A DNA stretch of 33,722 bases from a bacterium (lineage in GTDB: Bacteria > UBA8248): the NCBI GenBank assembly GCA_030922375.1, contig JAVEPB010000062.1, positions 1 through 33,722 of the forward strand, read 5' to 3'. Shown piece by piece: positions 1 through 8,108 of this stretch. Under the pieces are notes generated by a model. It saw only the letters and a program-made list of their open reading frames with translations. It was not told the origin of the DNA and ran no database searches. How positions within the stretch are numbered: position 1 is the first letter of the stretch; every line of letters starts with the position of its first letter. The position numbers and the translations under genes are program-made.

Positions 1-877
1 CGATATAGGCCTCGGCGCAGACGCGGGCGAGTTTCCGGATGCGCCCGATGTAGCGGGCCCGCTCGCTCACCCCGATCGCGCCGCGCGCGTCGAGGAGGTT
101 GAAGGCGTGAGAGCACTTGAGCGCCTGATCGTAGGCCGGGAACGTGAGAGCCTTTTCGATCAGCGCAAAACCCTCGGCCTCGTACATGTCGAAGGCCTTG
201 AAATTCGTCTCCGTGTCGGCCTCCTCGAAGTTGAAGTGGCTGAACTCGACCTCGGTCTGGTGATGAATGTCGCCGTAAGTGATCGCCTCTCCGCTGGCGG
301 GGTCGCGCGACCAGACGAGATCGTAGACAGACTCTTTTTTCTGAAGGTACATGGCGATGCGCTCGACGCCGTAAGTCAGCTCGGCCGAAACGAGTTCGAG
401 GTCGAGGCCGCCCGCCTGCTGGAAATAGGTGAACTGCGTAATTTCCATCCCGTCGAGCCAGACCTCCCAGCCGAGGCCCCACGCGCCGAGGTTGGGCGAC
501 TCCCAGTCGTCCTCGACAAAGCGGATATCGTGATCAAGCGGCTCGATGCCGAGGTCCTTGAGGCTGTCGAGATACTGGTCCTGCACGTCATCGGGCGATG
601 GTTTGAGGATCACCTGAAACTGGTAGTAGTGCTGGAGGCGGTTGGGGTTTTCGCCGTAGCGCCCGTCGGTCGGCCGGCGGCTCGGCTCGACGTAGGCCAC
701 CCGCCAGGGCTCGGGCCCGAGGGCGCGGAGAAAGGTCGCGGGGTTCATCGTCCCGGCACCCACCTCGATGTCGTAGGGCTGCTGGATGACGCACCCCTTG
801 GCCGCCCAGAACTCCTGGAGGCGGAGGATCACGTCCTGAAAGGTCCCGGCTGCCCGAGAGGCTTCGGGAGCGCTCAC
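1..877 (-). CDS. glyQ: Glycyl-tRNA synthetase alpha subunit (partial, C-terminus beyond left edge)
   Basis: Catalytic alpha chain of the alpha2beta2 bacterial GlyRS, which charges tRNA-Gly in the cytoplasm. The minus-strand frame is open from a GTG at 877 to the window edge, about 292 codons. It reads through family hallmarks: [17 protein letters not shown] near the start, then [39 protein letters not shown], and [18 protein letters not shown]. These are the class II motifs characteristic of GlyQ. The family is about 290-300 residues, so only a few C-terminal residues are missing; the beta subunit glyS would be expected just to the left. The start codon overlaps the lysC stop by four bases (GTGA, 874-877), which implies translational coupling. 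About a dozen residues precede the usual family start, so an internal start is possible, but no in-frame ATG is seen there. Confidence 0.95.
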   Translation of the reverse strand, partial: MSAPEASRAAGTFQDVILRLQEFWAAKGCVIQQPYDIEVGAGTMNPATFLRALGPEPWRVAYVEPSRRPTDGRYGENPNRLQHYYQFQVILKPSPDDVQDQYLDSLKDLGIEPLDHDIRFVEDDWESPNLGAWGLGWEVWLDGMEITQFTYFQQAGGLDLELVSAELTYGVERIAMYLQKKESVYDLVWSRDPASGEAITYGDIHHQTEVEFSHFNFEEADTETNFKAFDMYEAEGFALIEKALTFPAYDQALKCSHAFNLLDARGAIGVSERARYIGRIRKLARVCAEAYI

Positions 878-2082
878 GCGATGAACTCCCGGTGAAGGGA
901 GCGGACGGCCTCGTCGGCCTGACCCACCTCGACGATCACCGAGATCGAAATCTCGGACGTCGAGATCATCATGATGTTGATGCGGTCCCGCGCGAGAGCG
1001 GCGAAAGCACGCGCGGCGACCCCGGCCTGACTTTTCATTCCGATCCCGACGACGGAGACCTTGGCCACGTTGTCGTCGCGCATGATCCGGCGCGCGCCGA
1101 AGGAGGCGTGCGTCTCTATCATGATGCGCTCGGCCTCGGCGGCGGCGTCGCTGTTCACGGTGATTGAGATATCGGTGAGCCCCTCCTCGCTGACGTTCTG
1201 GACGATCATGTCGACGGCGATGGATTTTTCGGCCAGGTTTCCGAACAGGGAGGCGGCGATGCCAGGCCGGTCGGCGACGCCCTGGGCGGTGAGCTTCGAT
1301 TGTTTCTTGTCGCAGCTCACGTTGTTGACGGCGGGGGCTTCGATTCCGGGCTCTTCGGGTGTGATCAAGGTTCCCCCTCCTTCGCCGAACGCAGATCGGA
1401 CGACGAGTTGTAGCTTATATTTGGCCGCCAGGTCGACCGAGCGCGACTGAAGTACCTTGGCACCCAGCGAGGCCATTTCCATCATCTCATCGTACGATAT
1501 CTTCTCGAGCAGGCGGGCGCGAGGCTCGATCCGCGGATCGGCCGTGAAGACGCCCTCGACATCGGTGTAAATCTCGCACAGCCCGGCCTCGAGCGCGGCC
1601 GCGAGGGCGACCGCCGTCAGGTCGGAGCCGCCCCGGCCGAGGGTCTGTTCCTCGTTCAGGTGGTCCACCCCCTGAAAACCGGCGGCGATGACGACCCGGC
1701 CCGCCTCAAGCTCGAGGCGGATCCGCCGGGGCTGGATCGTGCGAACCCGCGCGCGGGTGTGGTCCCCCTCGGTCTGGATGCCCGCCTGGCTGCCGGTGAG
1801 CGAGATGGCGGGGACGCCGAGGCCCTCTAAAGTGATCGCCAAGAGGGCGGCTGTGATCCGCTCGCCCGAGGTGAGCAGGAGGTCCACCTCGCGGCCCGAG
1901 GGCTCCGGGGAGAGATCGCCCGCCATTTCGATGAGCTTGTCTGTCTCGCCCGCCATCGCGCTGACGACGGCGATGACCTGGTCCCCCTTCCCGCGCGCGG
2001 AGGCCACCCGGCCGGCGACGCTGCGGATGCACTCGATGTCGGCCACCGAGGTGCCGCCGAATTTTTGGACCACAAGACCCAT
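874..2082 (-). CDS. lysC: Aspartokinase, monofunctional, with two C-terminal ACT domains
   Basis: Phosphorylates L-aspartate with ATP, the first step toward lysine, threonine and methionine. The 402-residue protein begins [13 protein letters not shown], the KFGGTS nucleotide/substrate motif of the amino-acid kinase fold. [16 protein letters not shown] follows near residue 155, and the C-terminal third holds two ACT regulatory domains (around 265-330 and 345-400), the usual lysine/threonine feedback sensors. I chose the ATG at 2082 because KFGG starts a few residues in and a GGAG lies upstream. An in-frame start at 2115 would add 11 residues of unlikely sequence. It is the penultimate gene of the minus-strand hom-apgM-lysC-glyQ run, and its TGA overlaps the glyQ start. 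The upstream gap (2083-2170) holds a 21-bp tandem repeat. Confidence 0.96.
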   Translation of the reverse strand: MGLVVQKFGGTSVADIECIRSVAGRVASARGKGDQVIAVVSAMAGETDKLIEMAGDLSPEPSGREVDLLLTSGERITAALLAITLEGLGVPAISLTGSQAGIQTEGDHTRARVRTIQPRRIRLELEAGRVVIAAGFQGVDHLNEEQTLGRGGSDLTAVALAAALEAGLCEIYTDVEGVFTADPRIEPRARLLEKISYDEMMEMASLGAKVLQSRSVDLAAKYKLQLVVRSAFGEGGGTLITPEEPGIEAPAVNNVSCDKKQSKLTAQGVADRPGIAASLFGNLAEKSIAVDMIVQNVSEEGLTDISITVNSDAAAEAERIMIETHASFGARRIMRDDNVAKVSVVGIGMKSQAGVAARAFAALARDRINIMMISTSEISISVIVEVGQADEAVRSLHREFIA

Positions 2083-2124
2083 TGCTCTTTCTCCGTGGGG
2101 AGTTAGAGGCCTCACCCGGGGGAT

Positions 2125-2170
2125 CTAACCGTGGGCCGGAGGGCCCTAACCGTGGGCCGGAGGGCCCACT
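2125..2170. repeat. Two perfect tandem copies of a 21-bp unit, forming a hairpin, between apgM and lysC
   Basis: Positions 2125-2145 and 2146-2166 are identical 21-bp units (CTAACCGTGGGCCGGAGGGCC). The second copy and its right flank contain a perfect 7-bp inverted repeat, GTGGGCC-GGAG-GGCCCAC (about 2151-2168). The element fills half of the 88-nt gap between the apgM-homologue stop and the lysC start. It is transcribed with the cluster, so it could act as an RNA stability or attenuation hairpin, or be only a slippage product. No U-run follows on either strand, so it is not a classical intrinsic terminator. Confidence 0.8.
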
Positions 2171-3475
2171 CTACGCCGCCAGGAGCCGTTTTAAGAGAGC
2201 GCGCCCCGTCAGCGGAGTCCGATTCTCGCACAATCTCTCCACGAAGACCCCCGCCGCGGGAGAGGTTTCGACTCCGGCTGAGACTCCCCCTCCACCGCGA
2301 AGTCTGCGCCAGAGGGATGCGAGCCCAAAGCCTCCCGTAAACAGCGGCGGGCGAAGCTCCCCGGAATTCAAATCGGCCATGGCCCAGGGGGCGGGCCGGT
2401 TCGAGGTGATGCGGTCGGCGAGCAGGAGGATCCGCCAGTCTCCCTCCCCCGCCTCCTCGATAAGGGGCCCTGCCACCTCGCGGTCGAAAGCCTCGATTGC
2501 CTCTATTATTTCGCCCGAATTTTTCCCCCGGTGGACAGCCTCGGCGGGTCCCTCGTCGCAAACCACGATAAAGTCGCTTGAGCGGGCGGCCCGCCTCGCC
2601 GCCGCCACCATTTCCGACCTGCAGTCGGCAGCCGACCCGCCGCCGACGTCCGGACCGCCGCTGACGGAGAATGTCTCGGCCCCACCCAGGCGGCCAATGC
2701 CGACCACGGCCGGGCAATTCGACACGAAGGCCGCCCGGCGTCCGCCGAGGGCTTGTGAAATCGGGGGGGGATTCGAGACGGCCCCGCCGCCCCATAGCCA
2801 AATGCTGTTGACCGGGAACATGGCGGATTCCGGGCTTTGCTTCGTCCCCTGAAAACCGGCCAGGATCATTTGCGAGTCGTTCACGATGTGGACAAATCGC
2901 CGCGCCTCCCCGGACGGCGGGAGATAGCCGCCGATGGGCTGGCCCTCGATATCGTGCGGGGGCGTAAAGCCGCCCAGGGCCGCCGGGGAGATCTCATGGC
3001 CCGCTTTCCGGTAGGTCAGGAGGGCCCGGTATCCGCCGAGGGAGTGAAATCCAATCTCCTCGCCCGGGTCCGGGAGAAAATTCTCCCTGAGATGGGCTGA
3101 CAGGGCTTCGCCTTCCTCGTCCGATATCCCGCCCCCGGCGGGGTCGAACATGATCACGCTCGTCGCCCCGGGCCTCAGGCAAACGAAATTCGCCCGAAAG
3201 GCGACCTCACCCTCCCGAAGGCCGATGCCGGAACCCACGGCCTCGAGCGGACCCCGAGGCGTCCCTTGAGCGCTTCCGCACAACTCGTAAAGGGTGGTGT
3301 CGGCGCCGGGCGAGGATTGTGCGGAGGCGGGGGCGGAATGCCACCCACCCGACACACCCTCGGCGGAGAGGCGGTCCATAGCCGGTGTATCGGCGGCCTC
3401 GAGAAAAGTCCGCCCATCCAACCCGGGCAAGGATTCACCGGCCATTCCACTGCCCAGGAGAACGAGGACCTTCAC
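2171..3475 (-). CDS. ApgM-family (2,3-BPG-independent phosphoglycerate mutase / proposed homoserine kinase) homologue lacking catalytic residues
   Basis: 434 residues with the overall layout of archaeal-type phosphoglycerate mutase ApgM, including the related group proposed as homoserine kinases in bacteria without ThrB. Recognisable blocks are TFLEAADTPAMDRLSAEG (24-40), RGPLEAVGSGIGLREGEVAFRANF (74-97) and IEAIEAFDREVAGPL (325-338). The active site has decayed. The first metal-ligand Asp (family DG near residue 10) is Ser9, and the phospho-accepting Ser of PGSD is Ala58 (PGAD). The Asp of DEAGH is Ala311 with His315 kept, and the DH pair is Asp354-Arg355. The GTG start at 3475 has AAGGA upstream. 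It lies between hom and lysC, exactly where a PGM-type homoserine kinase would sit. It may be a pseudoenzyme, a regulator, or an enzyme of altered chemistry; function is unproven. A C8 tract lies at 2763-2770. Confidence 0.8.
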   Translation of the reverse strand: MKVLVLLGSGMAGESLPGLDGRTFLEAADTPAMDRLSAEGVSGGWHSAPASAQSSPGADTTLYELCGSAQGTPRGPLEAVGSGIGLREGEVAFRANFVCLRPGATSVIMFDPAGGGISDEEGEALSAHLRENFLPDPGEEIGFHSLGGYRALLTYRKAGHEISPAALGGFTPPHDIEGQPIGGYLPPSGEARRFVHIVNDSQMILAGFQGTKQSPESAMFPVNSIWLWGGGAVSNPPPISQALGGRRAAFVSNCPAVVGIGRLGGAETFSVSGGPDVGGGSAADCRSEMVAAARRAARSSDFIVVCDEGPAEAVHRGKNSGEIIEAIEAFDREVAGPLIEEAGEGDWRILLLADRITSNRPAPWAMADLNSGELRPPLFTGGFGLASLWRRLRGGGGVSAGVETSPAAGVFVERLCENRTPLTGRALLKRLLAA

Positions 3476-3538
3476 GGCAATTCCTTTGACGACTCGGGCC
3501 TTAACATCTCGGACTTTGACGATCCGGACAAAAAATCT

Positions 3539-4864
3539 TCAAGCGAACCGGGTGCCGTCGGATTCCACGCGCAAAAGGGCGTATTCCGGAGACACCACAT
3601 CGAGGGACAAAATCTCCCCGAGGGCGTTTTGCATGCTTTCCTCCGACGCCTCGTAGGTCATGATCACCAAAGGCACGTGATCGTCGCGGCCGGCCCTTCC
3701 CTTTTGAATGATCGTCTCGAGGCCGATGTCGAAGTTTCCGAATACCCCTGAAATCCGGCTCAGGACACCGGGCCGGTCCAGGGCGGAGAAGCGGATATAG
3801 TAGGGAGTCCTCACCTCTTTGGGCGACAGGATTTTCAGGCGCCTCCGGGAGTCCGGGAGAAACGCCGCCGCCGGAAGGCGCGACTGGCCGCCGTTGTCGC
3901 GTAGCCACCGGACGATCTCGACGATATCCCCCACAACGGCGCTGGCGGTCGCGGCCGAACCGGCGCCCTGTCCGATGAAAGCCTGGGGCCCGGCGTTGGC
4001 CCCGACCACGGCAACGGAGTTGAAAACCCCGCCGACCTGAGACAAAGGGTGATGCTCGGGCAGCATGGCCGGATGCACCCGGATGTCGAGTCGCCCCTCC
4101 GTCTCGCGGGCGATGGCGATGAGTTTCACGCGGAACCCCAGATCGCGCGCGAAGGAGATATCGATGGCGTCGATTCCGCGAATCCCCTCGGTCGGGATGG
4201 CCTCGAGGTCAACAGGGGTGCCGTAGGCGAGATTGGCGAGGATGGCGATTTTATGGCTCGCGTCCACGCCGTCGATGTCGAAGGCGGGGTCGGCTTCGGC
4301 GTAGCCCAGCTCCTGCGCGATTTTCAGGGTCGCGGCGAACTCCGCGCCTTTTTCGGTCATCTCCGTCAAAATGTAATTGCAGGTCCCGTTGAGGATACCG
4401 GCGACACTCTCTATCCGGTCGGCCGCGAACGCCTCGCGCAGGTTCCGGACGATGGGGATTCCCCCGGCGACGGAGGCCTCGAACCCCAGCGGACAGCCCG
4501 CCTCCTCGGCGGAGGAGAATATTTCCTCGCCGTGGATGGCAAGGACCGCCTTGTTGGCGGTCACGACGGGCTTGCCGTTTTTAAGGGCCCTTAATATATG
4601 GCGGCGGGCGTCCTCGGTTCCGCCGATCAACTCGGCGACAATATCGATGTCCGGGTCGTCGAGCAGTCCGTCGAAATCGGTGTTCAGATTATCTTCCGGC
4701 ACACCCTCCGCGCTTTTGCGGTGTGCGCTCCTGTCGGCGATGCGGCCGATCACAACCTCCACGCCGAGGCGGCGCTGAATCAGCTCGCGCTGCTCGTTCA
4801 GGAGACAAACCACCCCGGAGCCCACCGTGCCCAGGCCTAATATGCCGATTCGAATTTTTTTCAT
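3539..4864 (-). CDS. hom: Homoserine dehydrogenase with C-terminal ACT domain
   Basis: NAD(P)-dependent reduction of L-aspartate-4-semialdehyde to homoserine, on the branch to threonine and methionine. The 441-residue protein opens with the Rossmann dinucleotide motif GLGTVGSGV (10-18). It continues with GGTEDARRHILRALKNGKPVVTANK (around 80-105), the GILNGTCNYILTEM signature (around 158-171) and AEADPAFDIDGVDASHK. A typical ACT domain follows (FSALDRPGVLSRISGVFGNF, about 352-430), usually the threonine sensor. Length and domain order match the monofunctional bacterial enzyme. The ATG at 4864 directly precedes the Rossmann fold; its Shine-Dalgarno is weak. It lies 63 bp upstream of the ApgM homologue and 30 bp downstream of the aminotransferase, in one apparent operon. 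Confidence 0.97.
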   Translation of the reverse strand: MKKIRIGILGLGTVGSGVVCLLNEQRELIQRRLGVEVVIGRIADRSAHRKSAEGVPEDNLNTDFDGLLDDPDIDIVAELIGGTEDARRHILRALKNGKPVVTANKAVLAIHGEEIFSSAEEAGCPLGFEASVAGGIPIVRNLREAFAADRIESVAGILNGTCNYILTEMTEKGAEFAATLKIAQELGYAEADPAFDIDGVDASHKIAILANLAYGTPVDLEAIPTEGIRGIDAIDISFARDLGFRVKLIAIARETEGRLDIRVHPAMLPEHHPLSQVGGVFNSVAVVGANAGPQAFIGQGAGSAATASAVVGDIVEIVRWLRDNGGQSRLPAAAFLPDSRRRLKILSPKEVRTPYYIRFSALDRPGVLSRISGVFGNFDIGLETIIQKGRAGRDDHVPLVIMTYEASEESMQNALGEILSLDVVSPEYALLRVESDGTRFA

Positions 4865-4894
4865 GAGTACCAGACCGAAATTTAGAGGGAATGA

Positions 4895-6091
4895 TTAACC
4901 CGCCGCGCGATTCGCGACCCCGCCCCCGATAACCGGGCGCAGGTTCCGAATGGCCTGACGGATGCGGTGCTCGTTCTCGACAAGAGCGAAGCGTACGTAG
5001 CCATCACCCAGATCCCCGAAACCGATTCCCGGAGAAACGGCGACGTTGGTTTCCTTCAGCAGATAGGTCGCGAATTTGAGCGACCCCATTTCCTTGAAAG
5101 CGTCGGGGATCTCAGCCCATACGAACATCGTTCCCCGGGGCTTCTGGACGGGCCAGCCGATCCGGCCGAGACCCTCGCAGAGGGTGTCCCTGCGGTTTTG
5201 ATAGGTCTGCCGGATGGAATCGACGCAATCCTGCGGCCCGTTCAGGGCGATGATCGATGCGATTTGAATGGGCTGAAAGGCGCCGTAGTCGAGATAACTT
5301 TTTATCCGCCTCAGCGCCTCGACGATCTGGGGATTTCCCACCACGAAACCGATGCGCCACCCGGGCATCGAATAACTTTTCGAGAGGGAAAACAGCTCGA
5401 CGCCCACATCCTTCGCCCCGGGAACCTCGAGCATGCTCGGAGGCTGGTAGCCGTCGAATCCCAGATCGGCATAGGCGAAGTCGTGGACCAGGATCAGATC
5501 ATTTTCCTTGGCGAACGCCACGAGCTTTTCGAAGAACGGCAGATCGACGCAAACCGTTGTCGGATTATGCGGAAAACTGAGGAGCAATATTTTCGGCCGT
5601 GGCCAAATGGGCCGGATCACATTCATCAGGTTGTCTAAAAAGTCATCGCCCTGGGCGAGCGGGACATGGATCACGTTTCCGTTCGCAAGGACACCAGCAT
5701 AGGTGTGAATGGGATAGGTCGGGCTCGGCACCATGACCAGATCACCGGGGTTCGTGATGGCCAGGCAGAGGTGGGAGATCCCCTCCTTCGCCCCGATGGT
5801 GACGATGGCCTCCCGGTCCGGATCGATAACCACGTCGAACCGCCGTCCGTACCAGTCCGAGATCGCTTTTCTCAGCTTCGTGATTCCCCGGGAGGCGCTG
5901 TAGCGGTGGTTCCGGGGGTTCGAAGCCGCCTCGACGAGTTTTTCGACGATATGGGGCGGGGTGGCGAGATCGGGGTTGCCCATCCCGAAGTCGATGACGT
6001 CCTCCCCGCGCTGGCGGGCGGCGAGCTTGAGTTCGTCCACGGCCGCGAACACATAGGGCGGCAGGCGGGTGATTCGCTGAAATTCGTGCAT
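4895..6091 (-). CDS. alaC: AlaC-type class I/II PLP aminotransferase (alanine/aspartate/LL-DAP aminotransferase group)
   Basis: PLP-dependent aminotransferase of 398 residues, closest in pattern to the AlaC/YfdZ glutamate-pyruvate aminotransferase group, which also resembles LL-diaminopimelate aminotransferases. Fold-type I signatures are visible: DFGMGNPDL (34-42), [14 protein letters not shown] (64-77) and SFPHNPTT with Asn176. Asp204 and Tyr207 lie in [15 protein letters not shown], the Schiff-base Lys238 in [12 protein letters not shown], and the carboxylate-binding Arg246 in the same motif. In many Deltaproteobacteria this gene sits directly before hom, as here, suggesting a role in the aspartate family or alanine supply; the exact substrate cannot be read from sequence. 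Only 16 bp separate it from the lipA stop upstream, so it may be read from the lipA promoter. Confidence 0.9.
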   Translation of the reverse strand: MHEFQRITRLPPYVFAAVDELKLAARQRGEDVIDFGMGNPDLATPPHIVEKLVEAASNPRNHRYSASRGITKLRKAISDWYGRRFDVVIDPDREAIVTIGAKEGISHLCLAITNPGDLVMVPSPTYPIHTYAGVLANGNVIHVPLAQGDDFLDNLMNVIRPIWPRPKILLLSFPHNPTTVCVDLPFFEKLVAFAKENDLILVHDFAYADLGFDGYQPPSMLEVPGAKDVGVELFSLSKSYSMPGWRIGFVVGNPQIVEALRRIKSYLDYGAFQPIQIASIIALNGPQDCVDSIRQTYQNRRDTLCEGLGRIGWPVQKPRGTMFVWAEIPDAFKEMGSLKFATYLLKETNVAVSPGIGFGDLGDGYVRFALVENEHRIRQAIRNLRPVIGGGVANRAAG

Positions 6092-6107
6092 GGCTCCCCT
6101 CCCGCCC

Positions 6108-7085
6108 TTAAGTGTACATCGGCAGCCCGGCGCCGCCGACAGCGATGTTTTGGCCCGACATGTCCCCGGTCATGAACGAGCGGCCCTCGGGATCCCCCTC
6201 GGCATCGCCGCCCATATCGCCCCTGGCCGCGAGCATGGCCTCGCGCGCGTTATATGAGCTCCGGACGAACGGGCCCGCGAAGACATGGGCGAAACCTTTA
6301 TCCTCTCCCGCCGCGCGGTAGCGCGCGAAGGTGTCGGGATGAATGTACTCGGATACGGGGATTCCCTTTTTGCGCGGCTGAAGGTACTGACCGATGGTTA
6401 TGATCCGGCAATCCACATCGGGGCGTCTGAGATCGTCCATGAGCGCGAGCACATCGTCCCCCCCCTCCCCCAGGCCCACCATGACGCCGCTCTTCGTCGT
6501 CATCCCGGGGTCGATCTCCCGCGCCATCCCGATGACCCGGAGAGAGCGTTCGTAGTCTCCCTTGGGGCGGGTTTTCCTGAACAGGCGCCGGACCGTTTCG
6601 ACATTGTGGTTGAAAACGTCGGGCTTCGCCCGCACAACCTTTTCCACGGCACTGAAGTCTCCCAAGAAATCGGAGACGAGGACCTCGACCGTCGCTCGCG
6701 GAAGACGCTCGCGGATCGCCTCTATCGTCTCGACGACATGACCGGCGGCCCCGTCGGGCAAATCATCACGGTTCACCATCGTGACGACCACATGGTGGAG
6801 CCCGAGCCGGGCCGCCGCCTCGCCGACGTGTCTCGGCTCATCGGCATCGAGGGGAGCGGGCGCCCCCTTCTCGACCGCGCAGTACCCGCAGGTGCGCGTG
6901 CAGATGTCTCCGCCGATCATGAAGGTGGCCGTCCCCTGGGCGAAACACTCGAAAAGATTGGGGCAGCGGGCCTCCTCGCAGACCGTGAACAGGTTTTTCT
7001 TCCGCATGAGCGCCTTCACGCTATGGGCCTTACTCGGAACCGGAAGGCGCTTGAGCAGCCACGGCGGAAATCTTCGGGAAACCAT
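6108..7085 (-). CDS. lipA: Lipoyl synthase (radical SAM) with an extended C-terminal tail
   Basis: Inserts two sulfurs into protein-bound octanoyl groups to make lipoyl cofactor. Both Fe-S signatures are intact. The auxiliary-cluster cysteines are C36, C41 and C47 ([12 protein letters not shown]), and the radical-SAM CX3CX2C cysteines are C62, C66 and C69 (CTRTCGYC). The C-terminal RSSY motif (275-278), whose serine ligates the auxiliary cluster, is present. The ATG at 7085 has GAGG eight bases upstream and gives the expected [10 protein letters not shown] start. After RSSY the protein runs a further 47 residues, longer than usual, with Gly/Asp-rich then hydrophobic sequence ending LPMYT. No lipB is in the window. 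A near-consensus sigma-70 promoter lies 36-64 bp upstream. Confidence 0.97.
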   Translation of the reverse strand: MVSRRFPPWLLKRLPVPSKAHSVKALMRKKNLFTVCEEARCPNLFECFAQGTATFMIGGDICTRTCGYCAVEKGAPAPLDADEPRHVGEAAARLGLHHVVVTMVNRDDLPDGAAGHVVETIEAIRERLPRATVEVLVSDFLGDFSAVEKVVRAKPDVFNHNVETVRRLFRKTRPKGDYERSLRVIGMAREIDPGMTTKSGVMVGLGEGGDDVLALMDDLRRPDVDCRIITIGQYLQPRKKGIPVSEYIHPDTFARYRAAGEDKGFAHVFAGPFVRSSYNAREAMLAARGDMGGDAEGDPEGRSFMTGDMSGQNIAVGGAGLPMYT

Positions 7086-7120
7086 TGAAAATCCTCAGCT
7101 ACCGGAAAACGAGCGGGGGC

Positions 7121-7149
7121 ATATTAGGAATGCCTTTCGGGAGTGTCAA
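7121..7149 (-). promoter_or_regulatory. Sigma-70-type promoter for lipA (and probably alaC-hom-apgM-lysC-glyQ)
   Basis: Read on the minus strand, a perfect TTGACA (7149-7144) is followed by a 17-bp spacer and TAATAT (7126-7121, four of six consensus bases). Transcription would begin near 7113, leaving a leader of about 28 nt before the lipA ATG. This is the best promoter match found in the window. It splits the minus-strand run into an upstream part ending with the SPOR gene and a downstream part starting with lipA. Confidence 0.7.
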
Positions 7150-7193
7150 GGAGCGGGAATTTCACTGAATCAGCGCGGAACCGCATGGGTAAA

Positions 7194-7997
7194 TCAGAGG
7201 GGAATCACGTGCCCCCCCTGGACCGTTGTCTTCGCTCGGAGGGCCTGAAGCGTCCGGGAGGCGGAACCGCGATCCGGAAAGCGGCCCACCCGGATTCGGA
7301 GCCAGACACCCTTTTCCTTGAGATCGACGCGCTGGATAAACGCGTAAAAACCCTTGTCCCGAAGCCCGCGCATAACCGAGATGGCCCGGGCCGGCTCCCG
7401 GACGGAGAGCACCTGGATGGTGAAACGGGATCGCGGTCCACCGGCAAAACCGGGCTTTGAGGCGGGCGGGGCCGCCTTCGCGGACACGCGAGGTTTTATC
7501 GCGGAAAACTGTTTGGGGGGGGGATTTTTTTTCGCTTTATTCGCCGAGACCTTCCTCTCGGAGCCATCCGCCTCGGAGGCATTCATTCCTCCTCCGGAGC
7601 TATCCGTCCTCCTTCCGGAGTTGCTGAAAGAGTTCGTCCCCGACAGCTTCAACGGGTCCAGCTTTTCCGTCTCGGGATTTTCCTTCGACAAAAGCCTTTT
7701 GTAGAAACTGGGCTTGATGCTGGTGGTCCCGCCTTTGTCGCCCGAAGGTGCAATTCTGACGGTCGCTTCCCGCTCGTCCCGGTAGGGACTCTCACCGCTC
7801 GCCACCCCGGACGCCACTTCGCCGCTGCCTTCTTTTTCGCCTCCCCGCCGGTCCGCGACGACAAACCCCAGGCTGAATGAAATCGTCAGCAGGACAAGAG
7901 CGCCTCCCGCCAAAAGACCTATCTGTTGCTTGGTGAAGGAGAACTGCACCGGAGGTTGGTCGCCGGGCGGGGGCTTGCGTGAGGGGAAAATCGCCAT
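7194..7997 (-). CDS. SPOR-domain membrane protein
   Basis: 267-residue bitopic membrane protein. A short cytoplasmic N-terminus is followed by one transmembrane helix (about 27-48, LLAGGALVLLTISFSLGFVV) and a long Ser/Lys/Pro-rich low-complexity linker (about 50-185). It ends in a SPOR domain (about 188-262, starting RFTIQVLSV). SPOR domains bind septal, denuded peptidoglycan, so a role in division or envelope maintenance is likely. In Deltaproteobacteria such a gene commonly follows argS, as here (111 bp downstream of the argS start on the same strand is its own upstream neighbour). The linker contains adjacent homopolymers, T8 (7525-7532) and G9 (7515-7523) on the plus strand, that read AAA AAA AAT CCC CCC CCC in the gene and are slippage-prone. 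Confidence 0.88.
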   Translation of the reverse strand: MAIFPSRKPPPGDQPPVQFSFTKQQIGLLAGGALVLLTISFSLGFVVADRRGGEKEGSGEVASGVASGESPYRDEREATVRIAPSGDKGGTTSIKPSFYKRLLSKENPETEKLDPLKLSGTNSFSNSGRRTDSSGGGMNASEADGSERKVSANKAKKNPPPKQFSAIKPRVSAKAAPPASKPGFAGGPRSRFTIQVLSVREPARAISVMRGLRDKGFYAFIQRVDLKEKGVWLRIRVGRFPDRGSASRTLQALRAKTTVQGGHVIPL

Positions 7998-8108
7998 CGA
8001 TCCATCGGTCCATCGGGCGGATGAAAACCGGCGAAAATACTGAAAACTTGACCGTTACATTAAAGCCGCAAAGCCATCCTACATCATTTGGAGATGAATT
8101 TCACGCTT

